Counted from the stretch's first letter, positions 1-10,192 are shown. The stretch is 64,000 nt of DNA from an uncultured Clostridia bacterium (GCA_946484175.1 CAMLSX010000008.1:1-64000), one strand, 5' to 3'. Numbers and translations are program-made. Notes: generated from the sequence alone by a model not told the origin.

Positions 1-85
1 ATATTTCCTACATAGGGGCTTTTTTGTACTGTCCGCATAAATTGGGGCAGTTCAGATTGGCAGGGGGGCTTTTTCATTTAAATTT

Positions 86-439
86 TCAAGTGCTTTGTTG
101 CATCTGTTCTGATGAAAAAAGCCGGCGATCGAGTGTTACATAGTCAGGATATTCTCTCGAAAGCATCGCAAAGCCATTCTCAAAAGCTTTCAGCAGTAAA
201 TCAACTCTCTCTACAGATAGCGAAAAAAATTCCAACTCCAACCGTCCGCCATCACGCAAAACAGAAAGGCCGCGTATACCTGCACGATTTTCTTCCTGCC
301 GCAATGCTTCCAATAGTGCTGAGCCAAGCATAGAAGCTGCCGCACAGACAATATCCTTTCCCAGTGGTGCATATCCCGCATGTCCACGGATACTTACCTT
401 TTCTTTTCCGGATTCGCGAAAAAAACACACGTGAATCAT
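86..439 (-). CDS. Prp-like (YsxB) cysteine protease, phage-associated copy
   Basis: RGHAGYAPLGKDIVCAAASML matches the Prp-family GHA...G.DIVCAA.S pattern (His and Cys); ATGA overlap with the portal-like gene stop at 436. Confidence 0.75.
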   Translation of the reverse strand: MIHVCFFRESGKEKVSIRGHAGYAPLGKDIVCAAASMLGSALLEALRQEENRAGIRGLSVLRDGGRLELEFFSLSVERVDLLLKAFENGFAMLSREYPDYVTLDRRLFSSEQMQQST

Positions 440-2223
440 GCAGATACCTCATTTTGATTATTTTCTTCCTGCGATTCACGCTCTTCACTCTCTGCTGCGG
501 GAACTACAGAGGAAGCTGCCGCTTGCGCCAGCTGTGTCAACTGCTGCTGCATTTGTGCAAGCTGTTTTTGCATTTGCAGATTTTCAGACACACTCTTTTT
601 CACCATTTCGCGCCCTTCAAAATCCATCATATCCAACGCAGCCATTGCCTGCTCTCCCTGATCGGGGCGGAAAAATCCCAAACTATACAACTCTTTTGCC
701 AGTTCGTTTTGCACCACCTTGCTAAAAGGCGAAGATTTCTGTGCAGTGACACGAATATCAAAAATCGGCACACGGCTGCCAAGTTCCAGTCCAAAAAAGG
801 CCCCTTGCTGCTGTGGTAAAAGCATACGGTTGTCAATACTGCGGAATTGTTCTCCGTTCTGTCCAGCAATACGGAAACAGCGCGGCTCGGTATAAAACTG
901 CCGAAGCAGCTCGATACACAGATATCCAACTTCTGCAAATGCATAGTAGCTTCCTTTAATCATATCACGGGAAAGTTTATTTCCTGCCTCCTGCAAGGCT
1001 GCAATGGCACTGGCTGCCGTCACCCCGCCGTTAGTACCCCCTTGTGAAAAATCACGGTTGCCGCTGATTTCCTTCAATTCATCAATTTTCTGGCTGAGCA
1101 TGGTGGTTACCAGGCTATCCATTGAACCGATATCCACTTCTCGGATGCTGTCTTCTCCCAGCCCGGAGCCCGCTACATGGATAAAATCACGGTCCCAGTC
1201 TGCAAATTCCTTTTCGTTAACTGCGCCATTATCCCGGATAAAATAACGCTTGCGTGAGGCCATCAGCGCATGACGCATCAAGGCCTGGTTCAGACGGTCA
1301 ATATACATCTGGCAGTCTTTCATCACATCCACATAGCCAAATCCCGCCGGCGTTCCCTCATCCGGGAAAAGCACATCCGCTATAAACGGGTATTTCCCAT
1401 GGGAATACCAGCCTGTTTCACGCAAAACCGGGTCATTTTCACTGGCAAACAGCACTGTATCATTGACAAACTTACAGTAATGAAGCAGTCCGTCCCTCTT
1501 ATAATACCAGTCTACCACCGCCGATTTTTCGCTGGTATCCACACTGTCATCATACAGGTACTGTCCTACCTCCAATGCAGAAGAATGAAGCTTGCCTCGA
1601 AGCTGCGGATACTGCTCCTCCAGTACTTCGTTATCTGTCAGCTCTACGGTAAACAGGTTCCGGCTATCCTGCAAATCCCGGATTCCAGGCTCCCAGAACA
1701 GGTTCAATACATCTACTGGTCGGATATCGATATCCCCCAGACCGTTTTCCAGCTGTGGATTCCAGAAAACACCATAGACACCGGTACCGCTTTTCAGCTT
1801 CTTCCACCAAATATCGGAATAGGTACGCTCAAAGCGGCAGCGTTCCAAAATTGCAGGAAGGACTGCCCCCAATACTTCCGCGGATTGCCGGTCACTTTCT
1901 TCTCGCGGAAGCACATTGGGTTCCGGATAGTTATCCATCGCATCTGCATGCTTATTGGCAATTGAGTTAAACAGCCATCCTGAAGCCGGTTCGGGATCTC
2001 CGGGACGAGCCGTTTTGCGGAACTGCTGCCAATGACGCATTTTAAACCACTGTTCATTTTCGATTACCCGTTTTTCCAGGTTGGCTTTTCCCTGCCGATA
2101 TTTTTTCAGCAGCGCTGCTGCTTCACGCACCTGTTCTGCGCCAATTACCGGTTCCGCAAGCACTTGTGGAAAAATGGGAGTTTCCTTCATTTGCATTTGC
2201 TTTGTGTTCTCCATTTTTTTCAT
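436..2223 (-). CDS. phage portal protein-like
   Basis: About 600 aa with N-terminal ENEQWFKMRHWQQF..., SGWLFNSIANKHADAMDNYPEPNVLPRE, GYVDVMKDCQMYIDRLNQAL and a Q-rich C-terminus, like long portal proteins; start chosen at MKKMENTKQ (ORF extends to 2286). Confidence 0.7.
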   Translation of the reverse strand: MKKMENTKQMQMKETPIFPQVLAEPVIGAEQVREAAALLKKYRQGKANLEKRVIENEQWFKMRHWQQFRKTARPGDPEPASGWLFNSIANKHADAMDNYPEPNVLPREESDRQSAEVLGAVLPAILERCRFERTYSDIWWKKLKSGTGVYGVFWNPQLENGLGDIDIRPVDVLNLFWEPGIRDLQDSRNLFTVELTDNEVLEEQYPQLRGKLHSSALEVGQYLYDDSVDTSEKSAVVDWYYKRDGLLHYCKFVNDTVLFASENDPVLRETGWYSHGKYPFIADVLFPDEGTPAGFGYVDVMKDCQMYIDRLNQALMRHALMASRKRYFIRDNGAVNEKEFADWDRDFIHVAGSGLGEDSIREVDIGSMDSLVTTMLSQKIDELKEISGNRDFSQGGTNGGVTAASAIAALQEAGNKLSRDMIKGSYYAFAEVGYLCIELLRQFYTEPRCFRIAGQNGEQFRSIDNRMLLPQQQGAFFGLELGSRVPIFDIRVTAQKSSPFSKVVQNELAKELYSLGFFRPDQGEQAMAALDMMDFEGREMVKKSVSENLQMQKQLAQMQQQLTQLAQAAASSVVPAAESEERESQEENNQNEVSA

Positions 2224-2286
2224 CCTTTCCCGCCCATTTCTTTCCTCGCGGGAAAGGTGGGCGCAGGCATATTGTAACGGAGACAC

Positions 2287-2328
2287 AAAAACCGCGCTCC
2301 CCTCTTTTCAGGAGAGGAACGCGGTTTT
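2287..2328. terminator. bidirectional hairpin terminator between the GH1 and portal genes
   Basis: AAAACCGCGctCCCCTCTTTTCAGGAGAGGaacGCGGTTTT. Confidence 0.75.
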
Positions 2329-2351
2329 GATTCAGAATTATGCAAAATATT

Positions 2352-3713
2352 TTACAGAGAGCGTCCGTTCTCGCGGATCATGTCGCGATACCAGTAACCG
2401 GAATCCTTGATAATTCTCTTCTGGGTTGCGTAATCCACATAGATCAAACCAAAGCGCTCGTTATATCCATTAGCCCACTCAAAATTATCCATCAGAGACC
2501 AATGAAAATATCCGCGAATGTCTGCTCCTCTTTCGCTGGCGAGCTTCAATTCATGCAGATAACGGCTGGTAAAATCAATACGGTTGGGGTCATGCACTTT
2601 GCCATCAAGAGAAACCGTATCATGACAGGACATGCCGTTCTCGGTGATGTAAAGCGGCTTCTGATAGCGTTTATACAGGAAATAGGCGCCCCAGCCCAAA
2701 GCTTCCGGCGTAACCGGCCAGCCTGTTGCTGTTTTCGGGAATCCATCCGGGCGCTTGACCACTTCAGGCCGTCCATCTGCACCCATGCGAATGCGGTTGC
2801 CATTATAAATATTCTGGCCATAAATATCAATTGGCTGTGCAATCAGCTGCATATCCTCGCGGCTGAATTCGGGCAGATATTCCCGATAAATGCGCTGCCC
2901 ATCTTCGGGATACTGGGCAAAGAAAACCGGGTCGCTCCACCAAGGGGTATTCCAGGTCCAGTTGCCCAGATTCGGCACCATATGCATCATATGCTGACGG
3001 GCAGCCTCAATATCTTCCGGCTTATCGCTGTCCGGGTAGCTCATGGAACCTGTCGGGGCAATGCCAATCAGGATATCCTGCCTGGCAGCTTCACGCATTT
3101 TCTTCACTGCCATACCGTGCGCCATCAAAGCATGGTGTGCCATCAGGAAGGTGTCACGAATCGGGACTTTCAATCCTGGAGCATGGACGCCACTGAGATA
3201 GCCAAGACCAATAAAACACTGCGGCTCATTGAGTGTGAAATATTTTGTCACGCGGTCAGAAAATGCGCGGACAATATAGGCGGCATAATCAGAGAACCAC
3301 TCCACGATTTCGCGGTTCATCCAGCCACCCTTTTTATAAATTTCATAGGGCATTTCCCAGTGATACAGGGTAATATACGGCTCGATTCCTGCTGCTAGAA
3401 GCTCATCGACCAGTTCATTGTAAAAATGTACGCCCTGCTCGTTCACCTTTCCGGTACCATTGGGGAATACACGCGACCAATTGATGGAAAAACGGTATGC
3501 CTGAATCCCCAGCTCTTTCATCAGGGCAACATCTTCACGAAAACGGTGGTAATGATCGCAGGCAACATCACCGTTCTGGTCTTCATATATCCGACCTTTT
3601 TCTTTACAGAAAACATCCCAGATATCCCAGCCCTTTCCGTCCTGAAAAGCAGCACCCTCAATCTGATACGACGAGGTAGCGGCACCCCACACGAAATCTT
3701 CTCTGAAACCCAT
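2352..3713 (-). CDS. glycoside hydrolase family 1 beta-glucosidase / 6-phospho-beta-glucosidase
   Basis: FVWGAATSSYQIEGA N-terminus, TLNEP acid/base motif, YITENG nucleophile motif. Confidence 0.93.
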   Translation of the reverse strand: MGFREDFVWGAATSSYQIEGAAFQDGKGWDIWDVFCKEKGRIYEDQNGDVACDHYHRFREDVALMKELGIQAYRFSINWSRVFPNGTGKVNEQGVHFYNELVDELLAAGIEPYITLYHWEMPYEIYKKGGWMNREIVEWFSDYAAYIVRAFSDRVTKYFTLNEPQCFIGLGYLSGVHAPGLKVPIRDTFLMAHHALMAHGMAVKKMREAARQDILIGIAPTGSMSYPDSDKPEDIEAARQHMMHMVPNLGNWTWNTPWWSDPVFFAQYPEDGQRIYREYLPEFSREDMQLIAQPIDIYGQNIYNGNRIRMGADGRPEVVKRPDGFPKTATGWPVTPEALGWGAYFLYKRYQKPLYITENGMSCHDTVSLDGKVHDPNRIDFTSRYLHELKLASERGADIRGYFHWSLMDNFEWANGYNERFGLIYVDYATQKRIIKDSGYWYRDMIRENGRSL

Positions 3714-3894
3714 ATGATCCCTTCCTTACTTTTTTATCTCTGTCAAAAAGGCTCCTTTTTCCCGAAAATTTTGGGCGGCAAATTTTGAGCAAAGCTTTTT
3801 CGACAGTTAACTCTGTTTTTTAATAATATCACAAAACCACAAAATAAGGAAGAGATTCTTTTAATTTTTCCCTCAATATGGAGCAAAAATCTTT

Positions 3895-4743
3895 TTACTT
3901 TTGCTGTGTGGGGTCAAAATGCTCGAAAATCCCCATAGAATCATCTGCCTTGACAGACCACAGCAATTGCGGGGTTCGAATCGTCCAGTTGACCTCCTGT
4001 GCATGAAACAGTCCGCAGGCTGTACGCAGGCTCCAGTTTTTGCGCCCCTTGACATCATATGCAATAAAGTCAGGACGCCCCATCACGTTCACAAACAAAT
4101 TTCTCGCCAGAAATGCAGTAATCAGATTGAACGAATCATCTTTATGCGTAAATTTGGCCATCAACTGGCCGCGAACCACTTCCGGACGATTTTTGCGGAA
4201 CCACTGGACAACACTGGGAGAAAAAGATTCAATGCACCAAAGGCCTTTATAGCCAATCAGCAAATCACAGACTTTTTGGCACAGCTCATCCGTATTGTTG
4301 TAAGGCTTCAGCTCAATAATCATCGGGGTTTTGCCTGCCATCACTTTGAGCACCTGTGTGAAAAGCGGAATATTTTCCCCGGTACCCGCCAATGTATAGT
4401 GCTGAAGCTCCTGCCAAGTTACAGAACTGACGGGAATATCTACACCACACATGCGTTTGAGAGTATCATCGTGGAACACAACCACCTGTCCATCTGCGGT
4501 CAGCTGCAAATCCAACTCTACGCCAAAGCCTTTGGATACCGCGCGCTGAAAAGCCGGCAGGGAATTTTCGGGGATACTCTGATCTTTTTTGTAGAACCCA
4601 CGATGTGCGTAATCATATTTTTTGAATTCCGTTAAATCAGGGGCATCCAGCGAGGGGCGCGGACGAATACAGAAAAGCCACACGGCTACATAAATCACGA
4701 CAACCGCGAGCACAATGAGAAAAACAAGGGTAGGCAATGGCAT
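3895..4743 (-). CDS. glycerophosphodiester phosphodiesterase family protein, N-terminal TM
   Basis: YAHRGFYKKDQSIPENSLPAFQRAVSKGFGVELDLQLTADGQVVVFHDDTLKR; AAGGAG upstream of the chosen start. Confidence 0.88.
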   Translation of the reverse strand: MPLPTLVFLIVLAVVVIYVAVWLFCIRPRPSLDAPDLTEFKKYDYAHRGFYKKDQSIPENSLPAFQRAVSKGFGVELDLQLTADGQVVVFHDDTLKRMCGVDIPVSSVTWQELQHYTLAGTGENIPLFTQVLKVMAGKTPMIIELKPYNNTDELCQKVCDLLIGYKGLWCIESFSPSVVQWFRKNRPEVVRGQLMAKFTHKDDSFNLITAFLARNLFVNVMGRPDFIAYDVKGRKNWSLRTACGLFHAQEVNWTIRTPQLLWSVKADDSMGIFEHFDPTQQK

Positions 4744-4784
4744 GATGAAAAACTCCTTATCATAAAAAATTGCGTTTTCCGGAA

Positions 4785-6071
4785 TCAATCCGGTGTATCA
4801 AAAGCCTCCAGCTTACTTTTTGCTGGCAGAGGCTTACTGTCGCCATGACGGACAAACAGCATGGTCACAAACGCCAGGGCTGCAAACAGGGCGGCATATG
4901 GGAAGAGAGTCCAGTATCCTACATGCTCCAGCAAGGCACCGGAAAAAATCGGGGTAATGATCTGGGCTGCCATGGAAAAAGTATAGTAGTATCCGGTAAA
5001 CTTACCCACATTGCTGCCCCGGCTCATTTCTACTACCATCGGATAGGAATTCACATTGATGGCAGCCCATGAAATTCCAACCAGTGCAAAAACAATATTC
5101 ACCGCCGGATGATAGGTTGGGAACAGTGCACCGGAGAAAAAGCACAACGCCAAGGCCGCCACACCAATCAGAATCGTCTTTTTTCGGCCAATGCGTGTGG
5201 CCACCATACCTACTGGAATGTAGGAAAGAATCGCTGCGCCAGTAGCCACCAGCAGACTGGAAGCAAAGCTGCCGCCGGTCATTCCCCACTGGATTTGCGC
5301 ATACTTTGAAAAGGCCGATGTGACTGCGTTATATCCCATAAACCAGAACGCCACCGAAAACAACAGGAAAATCAGGCTCTTTTTCACATTCGGCGGAAGG
5401 GAGGCTTTTTTGTCTTCCTTTGTATCTTCCACCTGCTCTTCTTCGGGCTCACTCAGTGCTGCCGTTTCCTCTGCCAGACGTTTTTCAGGAATGGTGAAGA
5501 CCAGCAGTACAACCGAAAGAAGCATAATAAACGCGACCGCTGCAAACAAAGGGAAATAATCCGGCTGGCTGGTGTGGCCCGGTACCAACACCTGAATCAG
5601 CACCAATGTAATCATTCCGCCGACTGCACCCATCAGATTGATAATCGCATTTCCTTTGGAACGCAGCGGCTTTGGCGTTAAATCGGGCATCAGCGCCACT
5701 GCCGGGGAACGATAAATACTCATGCTGACCAGTACCAACAGCAGAGCTGTAATAAACATCCAGAAAATTCCCAGCCGGTCAGCAAGCGGAATCAATAGCA
5801 TAAACAGACAGGATGCAGCCGTTCCGACCACAATGAATGGAGTACGCCTTCCAAATCGGGTACTGGTTTTGTCAGACAGGCTGCCAAACAAAGGAAGCAT
5901 GAACAAAGCCAGTACATTATCCAGCGCCATGATGACACCAGAGGCGGTGTCGTTTACGTGAAAGGTGTGCTTTAAAATCAGCGGAATTACCGCCTCGTAC
6001 ATCTGCCAGAAAGTACAGATGGAGAGAAATGCCATTCCCACCAGCACTGTCCGTTTGGTATTCAGTTTCAT
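4785..6071 (-). CDS. MFS / GPH-type sugar transporter
   Basis: 12-TM pattern; PLFGSLSDKTSTRFGRRTPFIVVG and GMVATRIGRKK loops. Confidence 0.8.
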   Translation of the reverse strand: MKLNTKRTVLVGMAFLSICTFWQMYEAVIPLILKHTFHVNDTASGVIMALDNVLALFMLPLFGSLSDKTSTRFGRRTPFIVVGTAASCLFMLLIPLADRLGIFWMFITALLLVLVSMSIYRSPAVALMPDLTPKPLRSKGNAIINLMGAVGGMITLVLIQVLVPGHTSQPDYFPLFAAVAFIMLLSVVLLVFTIPEKRLAEETAALSEPEEEQVEDTKEDKKASLPPNVKKSLIFLLFSVAFWFMGYNAVTSAFSKYAQIQWGMTGGSFASSLLVATGAAILSYIPVGMVATRIGRKKTILIGVAALALCFFSGALFPTYHPAVNIVFALVGISWAAINVNSYPMVVEMSRGSNVGKFTGYYYTFSMAAQIITPIFSGALLEHVGYWTLFPYAALFAALAFVTMLFVRHGDSKPLPAKSKLEAFDTPD

Positions 6072-6350
6072 ACAGTTCTCCTTTTTTCGTCATCAATGAT
6101 ATCACGGGTCTTTTAATCATAGCATGAAGAGGTAAGGAATTCAATTTGAAAGTGTAAAGTTTTCATAAAATTTGACAGAATATTGCCTTTTTCACGTCGA
6201 TACAGTACAATGTTTTTGTGATAACTTTCTTTTTTCTATCTGCCGTCAAGCCCCAACGCGACCGGATTCGCCCGGATAACAGCCGGAGAAGCGGTTTCAA
6301 AAATTGAACTTTTTTAAACGAAAACCGCCAAAATCCATCCAAACGGGATG

Positions 6351-6379
6351 TTGTGTTTTTATCCGATTTTCGGTATGAT
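6351..6379 (+). promoter_or_regulatory. sigma-A-type promoter for nfeD-flotillin
   Basis: TTGTGT-17 nt-TATGAT. Confidence 0.5.
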
Positions 6380-6416
6380 ACAGGCAACGGCCGTTGTTTC
6401 AGAAAGGAGGTTTCCC

Positions 6417-6995
6417 ATGGATTCTGTTTTGAGCACAGTTTATTACTGTTGTATGGGTGTGGGACTTTTGCTGCCTCTTCTGCATGTTGTATTAGATTTT
6501 CTCGATCTGGATTTTGATGCAGGAAGCAGCGATGCGCCTCTTCCTTTTAATGGAATGGCATTGGCATTTGGTGTGCTGGTGTTTGGTGCCTGCGGAAAAA
6601 TTGTGCTGGTATTGGGTGGAAGCTGGGTTTTTAGCCTGATCTTAGGTGCAATTCTGGGAATTCTTGCTTTCTGGGCTCTCACCCGGTATGTCATTCGGCC
6701 TTTAAAACGCAACCACACCGAAGCCCCCAGCATTCGTGATCTGCGCTGGAAAGAAGGCGTCATCCAACTGGCGGCACGGCCCGATTTTATCGGTACTGTG
6801 CGTGTGCTCAACAGCGCTGGAAGCTATGTTGCCTACAGTGCCAAAACGGCTTCCTGGGTGACGGAAGAACTCCCCGTTGGGATGGAAGTCCTGATTGTGG
6901 AAATCGACGAGGAGAAAAAACTCTGTACAGTCTGCCCTTTCGATTCCTATCGAAAGCAGCTTGAACAATTGAAACAATCTAAAGGAGGTTTGTGA
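6417..6995 (+). CDS. NfeD/YuaF-like membrane protein
   Basis: 4-TM N-terminus, OB-like C-terminal domain (EGVIQLAARPDFIGTVRVL...), immediately upstream of flotillin; GAAAGGAGG RBS. Confidence 0.7.
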   Translation: MDSVLSTVYYCCMGVGLLLPLLHVVLDFLDLDFDAGSSDAPLPFNGMALAFGVLVFGACGKIVLVLGGSWVFSLILGAILGILAFWALTRYVIRPLKRNHTEAPSIRDLRWKEGVIQLAARPDFIGTVRVLNSAGSYVAYSAKTASWVTEELPVGMEVLIVEIDEEKKLCTVCPFDSYRKQLEQLKQSKGGL

Positions 6996-6996
6996 A

Positions 6997-8607
6997 ATGC
7001 CCGAACAATTCACTTCTACCGCGATCCTCATCGGCGTAATTGTCGTGGGACTCATCATTGTCCTTGCCGCTATTTTTTCCACCTGGAAAAAAGTGCCGGC
7101 TGACAAAGCCGCTATTGTCACCGGCCTTGGTAAAGCCAAAGTCATTACCGGCGGCGGTGTGATGGTGCTGCCAGTCTTGCAGCGAATCGACTACATCACC
7201 CTGGAAAACATCAGCTTTGATGTCAACATGCAGGGCACTCTGACTGCGGATGCCGTACCGATTGAAGCCAATGGCACCGTAGTGGTAAAAATCAAAAATG
7301 ACGAGGCCATGATCCGTTCTGCCGTGGAACAGTTTAACTGCGGCAAAGAAAATGAAACAAAACAGCATATCATGGAAACCGCGCGTGACGTTTGTGAAGG
7401 CCGTTTGCGTGAAATTATCGCGGATATGACCGCCGAGCAGCTGTACAAAGACCGCAAAACCTTCTCTGAACGCGTAAAGGAAGTAGCTGAAGAACAGCTG
7501 TGCGAGCTGGGCCTGGAACTGAAATCCTTTACCATCAAGGGAATCGGCGACCAGAACGGTTATTTTGAAGCGCTGAGCAAGCCGCAGATTGCCGCTGTAA
7601 AGCGCGACGCGGAAATTGCCCAGGCAGAAGCTGTGAAAGAAAGCATGATTAAGACTTCTGAAGCCCGGCGTGCCGGTGAGCAAGCTCGTCTGGAAGCCGA
7701 AGCCCGTATGGCAGAAGCAAAGAAGGAAGCCGATATCAAAAAGCTGAACTTCGAAAAAGAGCGCCAGACCACACAGGCAATTTCTGATGCTGCATACAGC
7801 ATCCAGCAGAATGTGACGCAGAAAGATATCACGAACACGGAAATGGACGCCAACGTTTTGAAAGAACAGCGTGCCCGTGAAGTGCGTGAAGCTTCTATCC
7901 AGATTGAAATTGCCGCCGAACAGAAGAACATTGAACTGGCCAAAAAGAAAGCGGAGCGTAAAGAAGCCGAACTGCTGGAAACTGTGATCAAACCCTCTGA
8001 GGCTGAAAAGCTGCGTGCAGAATTGCAGGCAGAAGCACAAAAAATTGCGATGATTAAAAAAGCAGAAGCGCAGGCAGAAGCCAAAAAATTGGATGCTGCT
8101 GCTGACGCAGAAGCACAGAAACTTGACGCACAGGCACAGGCCGAGCGTATCAAGCAGGAAGGTATTGCACAGGCAGAAATCACTGAAAAACAGGGTGTTG
8201 CGCAGGCAGAAGCGATTCGCCGTCAGGGCCTTGCAGAAGCTGAAGCACTGGAAAAGAAAGCCGAAGCATTGGCAAAGATGGACGATGCCGGTAAGCTGCA
8301 AATGGTCATTGAAAAGCTGCCCGAAATTGCCCGTGCGATTGCAGAACCCATGTCCAAGATTGGCAACATTACAATCATCGATGGTTCCGGCAATGGAGAA
8401 AACGGTGGCGGCGCTGCGGATGTAGCCCGTTATATGACCGGTTCGCTGAAAGCCGTCAACGAAGCGCTGAAGGATACTATCGGTTTTGATATGACCGACG
8501 TGATGCGCTCGCAGACACTGGAAGCCAAAACCACTCGCAATATCAACGTGGAGGGACTGCCGCAAAACCTCCCTGCTGTTCCCGCTTCTGAGGAAAAAAC
8601 AGAATAA
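6997..8607 (+). CDS. floT: flotillin family (SPFH) protein
   Basis: N-terminal TM, SPFH domain, long Ala/Glu-rich coiled coil with AQAEA repeats; 536 aa. Confidence 0.92.
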   Translation: MPEQFTSTAILIGVIVVGLIIVLAAIFSTWKKVPADKAAIVTGLGKAKVITGGGVMVLPVLQRIDYITLENISFDVNMQGTLTADAVPIEANGTVVVKIKNDEAMIRSAVEQFNCGKENETKQHIMETARDVCEGRLREIIADMTAEQLYKDRKTFSERVKEVAEEQLCELGLELKSFTIKGIGDQNGYFEALSKPQIAAVKRDAEIAQAEAVKESMIKTSEARRAGEQARLEAEARMAEAKKEADIKKLNFEKERQTTQAISDAAYSIQQNVTQKDITNTEMDANVLKEQRAREVREASIQIEIAAEQKNIELAKKKAERKEAELLETVIKPSEAEKLRAELQAEAQKIAMIKKAEAQAEAKKLDAAADAEAQKLDAQAQAERIKQEGIAQAEITEKQGVAQAEAIRRQGLAEAEALEKKAEALAKMDDAGKLQMVIEKLPEIARAIAEPMSKIGNITIIDGSGNGENGGGAADVARYMTGSLKAVNEALKDTIGFDMTDVMRSQTLEAKTTRNINVEGLPQNLPAVPASEEKTE

Positions 8608-8613
8608 TCACTT

Positions 8614-8667
8614 AAATTGTAAAATGCCCTCTCCGCAAAAACGGAGGGGGCATTTTACAATTTTTTT
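8614..8667 (+). terminator. Rho-independent terminator after flotillin
   Basis: AAATTGTAAAATGCCCTCTCCGcaaaaaCGGAGGGGGCATTTTACAATTTTTT. Confidence 0.9.
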
Positions 8668-8687
8668 ACACTTTCCATGTGCGGACA

Positions 8688-8716
8688 TTGAACCAATTAA
8701 AAAAGTATGTTACAAT
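8688..8716 (+). promoter_or_regulatory. sigma-A-type promoter for the first MATE gene
   Basis: TTGAAC-17 nt-TACAAT. Confidence 0.6.
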
Positions 8717-8806
8717 ACATAAAAGTCATACTGAATTTGTTCGCTCGAATTCAGTCTTCTGCTGATTTTATTTGGCAGGAAATTTTCTGTAGAAGGTGAA
8801 AGAATC

Positions 8807-10150
8807 GTGGAAAATCAATCGGAAATGTGGGATCGAAAACGACTATTGCGTCTGATTATTCCACTGGTTATCGAGCAGATTCTGGCTGTCACGATCGGTA
8901 TGGCAGATACCGTAATGGTTTCCAGTGCAGGCGAAGCAGCTGTTTCAGGTATTTCATTGGTGGATTCCATCAATATCCTGTTAATCAATATTTTTTCTGC
9001 TTTGGCCACTGGTGGTGCTGTTATTGGCGCCCAATATCTTGGAAAGCGCGAGCGGGACAGTGCCTGCGAAGCAGCAAAACAGCTGGTTCTTTCAGTCGCC
9101 GCCCTTTCTCTGGTCATTGCTGCCTTCGTACTGGTTGCGAAGGATTGGCTGCTGCAAATCATTTTTGGACAAGTTGAACAGGCTGTTATGGCAAATGCAC
9201 AAGTCTATTTCTTCCTTTCGGCCCTCTCTTATCCATTTTTAGCGGTTTATAACGCGGGTGCTGCTTTGTTTCGCGCTATGGGCAACTCCAAAATTTCCAT
9301 GTTGATTTCCGCATTGATGAATTTTATCAATATTGTCGGCAACGCCATTTTGATTTTCGGGTTCCATCTGGATGTGGCAGGCGCCGGTATTGCATCTTTG
9401 ATCTCTCGAATGGTCGGCTGCGTGTTGATTATGCTGCTGTTGATCCGCCCCGTACACGAAATTTATGTTAAATCTCTGCTGCCGCTGAAAATCGAGTGGA
9501 ATATGATTCGAAACATCATGCGAATTGGCATTCCAAATGGATTGGAAAACGGCATGTTCCAGATCGGCAAAATTCTGGTGCAGGGGCTGATTTCTTCATT
9601 TGGTACAGCTGCCATTGCCGCCAATGCGGTTGCAGGCAATATTGCTTCCCTCGAAATTATTCCCGGTTCTGCCCTTGGTATGGCAATGATTACGGTAGTC
9701 GGTCAGTGCGTGGGGGCACGTGATTATGACGGAGCCAAACGATATGTCAAAAAGCTGATGATTATTACTTATATTTTCATGGCTATTTTGAATATCCCGC
9801 TGCTTTTTGTCATTCCCCAGCTGGTGGGCTTTTACAATCTTTCCGGCGAAGCTTTGGCAATGGCAACCGAAATTTTGATTCTGCATGGTACCTGCGCGAT
9901 CTTTATCTGGCCTGCTTCTTTCGCACTCCCCAACGCACTGCGCGCTGCCAACGACGTAAAATTCACTATGATTGTTGCAGTTCTCTCCATGTGGATTTGC
10001 CGAATTGGTATGAGCTATCTGTTGGCACAATACTTCAACATGGGTGTCATGGGTGTCTGGATCGCCATGATTATTGACTGGTGCGTCAGAGCCGTATTTC
10101 TGGTTGGCCGGTATCTCAGCGGAAAATGGAAAACCAAGCAATACATATAA
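8807..10150 (+). CDS. MATE family efflux transporter
   Basis: 12-TM MATE profile (MADTVMVSSAGEAAVSGISLVDSI, NAGAALFRAMGNSK). Confidence 0.9.
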   Translation: MENQSEMWDRKRLLRLIIPLVIEQILAVTIGMADTVMVSSAGEAAVSGISLVDSINILLINIFSALATGGAVIGAQYLGKRERDSACEAAKQLVLSVAALSLVIAAFVLVAKDWLLQIIFGQVEQAVMANAQVYFFLSALSYPFLAVYNAGAALFRAMGNSKISMLISALMNFINIVGNAILIFGFHLDVAGAGIASLISRMVGCVLIMLLLIRPVHEIYVKSLLPLKIEWNMIRNIMRIGIPNGLENGMFQIGKILVQGLISSFGTAAIAANAVAGNIASLEIIPGSALGMAMITVVGQCVGARDYDGAKRYVKKLMIITYIFMAILNIPLLFVIPQLVGFYNLSGEALAMATEILILHGTCAIFIWPASFALPNALRAANDVKFTMIVAVLSMWICRIGMSYLLAQYFNMGVMGVWIAMIIDWCVRAVFLVGRYLSGKWKTKQYI

Positions 10151-10161
10151 ATCCCAATTGC

Positions 10162-10192
10162 AACAGGGGCATCTTTCAGATGCCCCTGTTTT
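10162..10192 (+). terminator. Rho-independent terminator
   Basis: AACAGGGGCATctttcaGATGCCCCTGTTTT. Confidence 0.85.

Noticed and set aside
7600-8300. Repetitive CAGGCAGAAGC-like units considered as DNA repeats or CRISPR
   Set aside because: They encode the AQAEA coiled-coil repeats of flotillin; no direct repeat-spacer regularity.
6979-8565. 528-aa minus-strand ORF rich in Phe/Leu/Cys
   Set aside because: Exact antisense of the flotillin gene; arises from Ala/Glu/Gln-rich codon bias.
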